Below, in pieces: positions 33,483-36,764 of a stretch of 36,764 bases of DNA. The stretch is from an uncultured Clostridia bacterium. Its GTDB lineage: Bacteria > Bacillota > Clostridia > Saccharofermentanales > Saccharofermentanaceae. A program made the position numbers and the translations under genes. The stretch spans positions 1 to 36,764 of the forward strand of contig CAMYXL010000029.1 of the NCBI GenBank assembly GCA_947303255.1, given 5' to 3'. The notes below the pieces were generated by a model, which saw only the letters and a list, made by a program, of their open reading frames with translations, was not told where the DNA came from and did not search any database. Positions within the stretch are counted from its first letter, which is position 1, and each line of letters starts with the position of its first letter.

Positions 33483-35819
33483 ATGAACGCTAAGATTAGA
33501 TTCTATAAACTGATTTCGTGGTTAGTGATCATATTGATGGTATTTGGAATCGTTTTGGGTACATTTGATAATAATGTCCAGGCCTTTACAGGTACGTATA
33601 TTTATATTAATTCCAACTATATTGATTTTGGAACTCTTCCTATAAAATTCACTCAAAAGCAAGCTCAGGAGAATGCTAAATACCGAACCTTAACAAACAC
33701 AGGTACAACCGATATTAAATTTGACGTCAGTAGTTTAACAGATCCTTTTATAAGATATTGGACAGATCCTAATTTAGTACTTAAACCAGGTGATTCTGTA
33801 GAACTTGGATTTTTACTCGATTTTACTAATTATGAAGCAACGGTTCCGGGAAAACACACCGGTTATTATAAGGTTACGGCAACAAATGTAGCTGACCCAT
33901 CAGATACGATGACTTTAAAAATAACTGCGACAGTTGAATTGGAGGATCTCGTTTGCCATAAAGTTAAATTCAATCCTAATGGAGGATCTTCTGTTTCGGT
34001 ACAATCTGTCGCTGATGGACATTGCGCAACAATGCCATCCAACCCTACAAAAACGGGGTTCCTTTTTTATGGTTGGTACACTGACTCAGCTTGTACTCAA
34101 AAGTATGATTTTTCTACACCTGTGAATTCGGATATTACACTTAATGCTAAGTGGATTTTACCGGGTTCAATAAAAACTTCAATTTCAGTGGACGAAACTA
34201 GTTATGATTTTGGGTATGTTCCTTTAGGTTTTTCTGAAGAAGTGATAGATGCGACTCAAAAGACGATAACAGTAACAAACACCGGTACAACTGATGTAAA
34301 GATCTGTTTGGAAGGTTTGTATGATAACCCCTTTGGAACTATATGGTACGATTCTAATTATGTTCTTGCGCCGGGTAAATCCATGAGTATTCAACTTGTA
34401 CTCAGTAAATTTGAACAAACTTCATCAGTTCTTGGATCGCACGTCAGTACTATAAAAGTTGTAGCCACTAATGCGGAAACTACGGCTGACACGACTTCGG
34501 TAGACATTACTGCTAAAGTCGATATATATAAGTACCTGATTACCTTCGATGCTAACGGTGGTACTGGCACAATGCCTAATATGTATATTGGAGAAGACAA
34601 TAAACTAATACTTCCGGAGTGCAAATTTAATCCTCCGAGTTCCAATGGTGAGTTCAAAGGATGGAGTATAGACAATAAGACTTATGAACCAGGCGATGAG
34701 ATTTCGATCAGTAAAGATACTGTAGTGAAACCGGTTTGGAGCTATAGTTATACTATTAGCTATGTCATGAATGGGCACGGATCAGATATAAAATCTCAGA
34801 CAGTTCTTAGTGGAGAGAAAGCTTCAAAACCTGCAGATCCATCAGCCTCAGGTTTTGCTTTTGGTGGTTGGTATACAGACTCAGCATTAACAGCGGCTTA
34901 TGATTTTAACTCAGAAGTATCAGCTGATGTTACACTCTATGCCAAGTGGACTTCCACAACCACACCTGGTTCGTCAACTCCGACTCCGGCTACTCCAACA
35001 CCGGCAACACCAAATTCAACAACACCTGCTTCTCCAACGCCATCCGCAACTAAACCTGCTTCTGCGCTGGAAACGGATGAAAAGTCTTTTGAAGATTTCG
35101 TAGAAAGACTTTATACGGTAGCTCTTGGTCGTGATTCCGAACCTGAAGGAAAAGAATTCTGGTGTGAGCATGTCGGAAACGGTGATCTCAACGGTGCACA
35201 GTGCGCAAATGAGTTCCTCCTTAGTAAAGAATTCAAGGACAGAGGACTTAACGACGAAAAGTTCTTGGAAGTTCTCTACAAGACATTCTTCGACAGAGAA
35301 GCAAAAGATGATAAAGACGGTTTCAACTTCTGGATGAACTGCCTTAAGACACAGGGACGTGACTCTGTAGTTGATTGCTTCATCAATTCTGAAGAGTGGT
35401 GTAACGTATGTGCTTCGTTTGGTGTTAAGTCAGGAGCTACAAGAGCTAAGGCAACTATCGCTTCTAAAAATGCTACAGCATTTGCAACAAGACTTTATAC
35501 AGAGTGTCTTGGCAGAGATGCTGAAGAGGGCGGTCTCAAGTTCTGGGCTCTTGGTCTCACGAACCTTGAACTTACAGGTAAGCAGGCAGCTCATGAGTTC
35601 TTCTTCAGTAAAGAGTTCAATGATTTCGGCTTAGATAACGAAGGTCTTCTTACGAGAATGTATAAGACATTCATGGGTCGTGAGCCTGACACAGACGGTA
35701 TGAACTACTGGCTTGGAGAGATGAATGGCGGAATGACCAAAGAACAGGTATTTGAGTGTTTCGTTAACTCTGCAGAGTTTACGCAGATCTGTAAGGACTA
35801 TGCGATAGACAGAGGCTGA
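33483..35819 (+). CDS. Secreted ASH / InlB-like repeat / DUF4214 protein
   Basis: A 778-residue exported protein. The signal peptide spans about 1-34 (cleavage near VQA). Two ASH-like immunoglobulin-fold units (about 40-155 and 235-348) share YxDFG..P..F and TxTNTGTTD(I/V)K. They alternate with Listeria-Bacteroides/InlB B-type repeats at about 160-226 and 424-490 (NGG...GF.F.GWYTDSA...YDF....T.AKW), with a more divergent one at 352-420. A Pro/Thr linker (about 491-530) precedes four DUF4214 units (536-778). GGAGG sets the start at 33483. All visible modules are adhesive or structural, so it is probably a surface adhesin or spacer protein; no catalytic domain is seen. The N-terminal part looks more AT-rich than the DUF4214 part. 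Confidence 0.85.
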   Translation: MNAKIRFYKLISWLVIILMVFGIVLGTFDNNVQAFTGTYIYINSNYIDFGTLPIKFTQKQAQENAKYRTLTNTGTTDIKFDVSSLTDPFIRYWTDPNLVLKPGDSVELGFLLDFTNYEATVPGKHTGYYKVTATNVADPSDTMTLKITATVELEDLVCHKVKFNPNGGSSVSVQSVADGHCATMPSNPTKTGFLFYGWYTDSACTQKYDFSTPVNSDITLNAKWILPGSIKTSISVDETSYDFGYVPLGFSEEVIDATQKTITVTNTGTTDVKICLEGLYDNPFGTIWYDSNYVLAPGKSMSIQLVLSKFEQTSSVLGSHVSTIKVVATNAETTADTTSVDITAKVDIYKYLITFDANGGTGTMPNMYIGEDNKLILPECKFNPPSSNGEFKGWSIDNKTYEPGDEISISKDTVVKPVWSYSYTISYVMNGHGSDIKSQTVLSGEKASKPADPSASGFAFGGWYTDSALTAAYDFNSEVSADVTLYAKWTSTTTPGSSTPTPATPTPATPNSTTPASPTPSATKPASALETDEKSFEDFVERLYTVALGRDSEPEGKEFWCEHVGNGDLNGAQCANEFLLSKEFKDRGLNDEKFLEVLYKTFFDREAKDDKDGFNFWMNCLKTQGRDSVVDCFINSEEWCNVCASFGVKSGATRAKATIASKNATAFATRLYTECLGRDAEEGGLKFWALGLTNLELTGKQAAHEFFFSKEFNDFGLDNEGLLTRMYKTFMGREPDTDGMNYWLGEMNGGMTKEQVFECFVNSAEFTQICKDYAIDRG

Positions 35820-35839
35820 TGATAAAGGTTTTCAGTCAG

Positions 35840-35870
35840 AGCACCTTCCGGTAACGGGAGGTGCTTTTTT
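35840..35870 (+). terminator. Intrinsic terminator after the InlB-like gene
   Basis: AGCACCT (35840-35846) pairs with AGGTGCT (35859-35865), with CCG/CGG pairing inside and six T residues at the end. Confidence 0.9.
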
Positions 35871-35928
35871 GTATCAGACAACCAAAGTTTCGAACTCAAA
35901 GTGCTTCCTATATATAATATATTTATAT

Positions 35929-35957
35929 TTGAAAATACCACCTTGCAAGAGTATACT
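35929..35957 (+). promoter_or_regulatory. Promoter of pta, with a downstream palindrome
   Basis: TTGAAA (35929-35934) and TATACT (35952-35957) are 17 bases apart. AAACACGTGTTT at 35972-35983 is a perfect 12-bp palindrome near the transcription start and may be an operator. The start codon is 67 bases beyond the -10 box. Confidence 0.7.
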
Positions 35958-36024
35958 ATTGTGCGTGAATTAAACACGTGTTTTGCGTGCGAACTAATAA
36001 AAAAACACAAGAGAGGTACTTAAA

Positions 36025-36764
36025 ATGGCTTTTATTGACGAGATCAAGGCTAAGGCTAAGGCTGACAAGAAGACAGTCATTCTTCCTGAGTCTATGGACA
36101 GAAGAACATTTGAGGCTGCTGCAGAGATCCTTGCAGAGGATATCGCAGATCTTATCATCATCGGTACAGATGAGGAAGTTAAGGCAAACAGCGAAGGACT
36201 TGATATTTCCAAGGCAACAATCATCAACCCACACACATACGAGAAGACAGAGGCATACATCGATGCTTTCGTTGAACTCCGTAAGGCTAAGGGCATGACA
36301 AAGGAAGAAGCTACTAAGACACTTCTCGGTGACTATATGTACTATGCCTGCATGATGGTTAAGATGGGCGACGGTGACGGTATCGTTTCAGGTGCTTGCC
36401 ACTCTACAGCTAACACACTCCGTCCTTCTCTCCAGATCATCAAGACAGCTCCGGGCACAAAGCTCGTTTCCGCTTTCTTCGTAATGGTAGTTCCAAACTG
36501 TGAATTCGGTGAAGACGGTGTATTCGTATTCGGTGACTGCGGTCTCGTACAGAATCCTAACCCGGAGGAACTCGCTGCTATCGCAGGTTCTTCTGCTGCT
36601 TCTTTCAAGCAGCTCGTTGGTAAAGAGCCAATCGTTGCTCTTCTTTCACACTCTTCCATGGGTTCTGCTAAACACGACGACGTTACAAAGGTTGTTGAGG
36701 CTACAAAGATCGCTAAGGAAGAATATCCGCAGTTCGCTATCGACGGTGAGCTCCAGGCTGACGC
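36025..36764 (+). CDS. pta: Phosphate acetyltransferase (partial, right edge)
   Basis: The first 246 residues of a cytoplasmic enzyme; the gene runs off the window. It starts MAFIDEIKAKAKADKK, with the family segments TVILPESMDRRTFEAA, MMVKMGDGDGIVSGACHSTA, NTLRPSLQIIKTAPG and SSFFVM-like VSAFFVMVVPNCEFGEDG, and then FGDCGLVQNPNPEELA. Pta interconverts acetyl-CoA and acetyl phosphate, normally with acetate kinase making ATP in fermentation. GAGAGG precedes the ATG. Strong codon bias suggests high expression. Confidence 0.95.
   Translation, partial: MAFIDEIKAKAKADKKTVILPESMDRRTFEAAAEILAEDIADLIIIGTDEEVKANSEGLDISKATIINPHTYEKTEAYIDAFVELRKAKGMTKEEATKTLLGDYMYYACMMVKMGDGDGIVSGACHSTANTLRPSLQIIKTAPGTKLVSAFFVMVVPNCEFGEDGVFVFGDCGLVQNPNPEELAAIAGSSAASFKQLVGKEPIVALLSHSSMGSAKHDDVTKVVEATKIAKEEYPQFAIDGELQAD

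Overview
The window looks like a chromosomal segment of an anaerobic, carbohydrate-fermenting, low-to-mid GC Gram-positive bacterium of the class Clostridia, possibly a rumen or gut member of the Oscillospirales/Saccharofermentans type. The evidence is AGGAGG ribosome binding sites, TTGACA/TATAAT promoters, intrinsic terminators after most transcription units, PadR and MocR regulators, a lipoprotein-type sugar ABC importer, a YqhD-type alcohol dehydrogenase, pta, and large secreted proteins with DUF4214 modules. The genus is inference. I saw no transposase, integrase, rRNA, tRNA or convincing CRISPR array.

Layout. 1-173 is the end of a membrane protein gene. 174-473 holds a regular array of four nested dyads, then a promoter with two palindromic operators. 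477-3189 carries a divergent CPBP-type membrane protein, a PadR regulator and two unknown proteins. 3264-6164 (minus) is a secreted DUF4214 plus pectate-lyase-like beta-helix protein, and 6388-7260 (minus) a zinc-ribbon membrane protein. 7364-10738 (minus) is a large secreted protein with a CE12-like esterase domain that seems to have lost its catalytic Ser and His, a glycosidase-like barrel and DUF4214 repeats. 10971-14136 (minus) is a sugar ABC importer (binding lipoprotein plus two permeases, no ATPase). The 630-base gap that follows holds a candidate small RNA on the plus strand. 14766-15836 is a C-terminally truncated MocR regulator divergent from an ECF S component (15944-16459).

16534-20809 (minus) is a MoxR ATPase - DUF58 - transglutaminase operon. 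20906-23156 (minus) is a second PadR-controlled operon (small membrane protein, PadR, DUF2812, canonical CPBP protease). 23320-27444 carries housekeeping and small genes (SpoU methyltransferase, rpsT, zinc-ribbon membrane protein, tmcAL). 27509-31713 has two unknown membrane-anchored proteins, then an alcohol dehydrogenase/SDR pair. 31830-35819 has two tandem secreted proteins whose C-terminal DUF4214 regions are close paralogues. The window ends inside pta.

The strongest theme is a set of four exported proteins with unrelated functional domains (beta-helix, pseudo-esterase/glycosidase, cohesin-like, ASH/InlB-like). All four carry exactly four DUF4214 units, and none shows a sortase, SLH or dockerin signal. 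I infer that DUF4214 is a shared surface-attachment or assembly module; every second unit carries an invariant cysteine. Other items worth checking are the four-dyad array at 180-383, the candidate small RNA at 14474-14630, three 11-bp-spaced TTNACA repeats over the promoter of the beta-helix gene, and strong enrichment of the 8-mer TTTTCGAG across the window.
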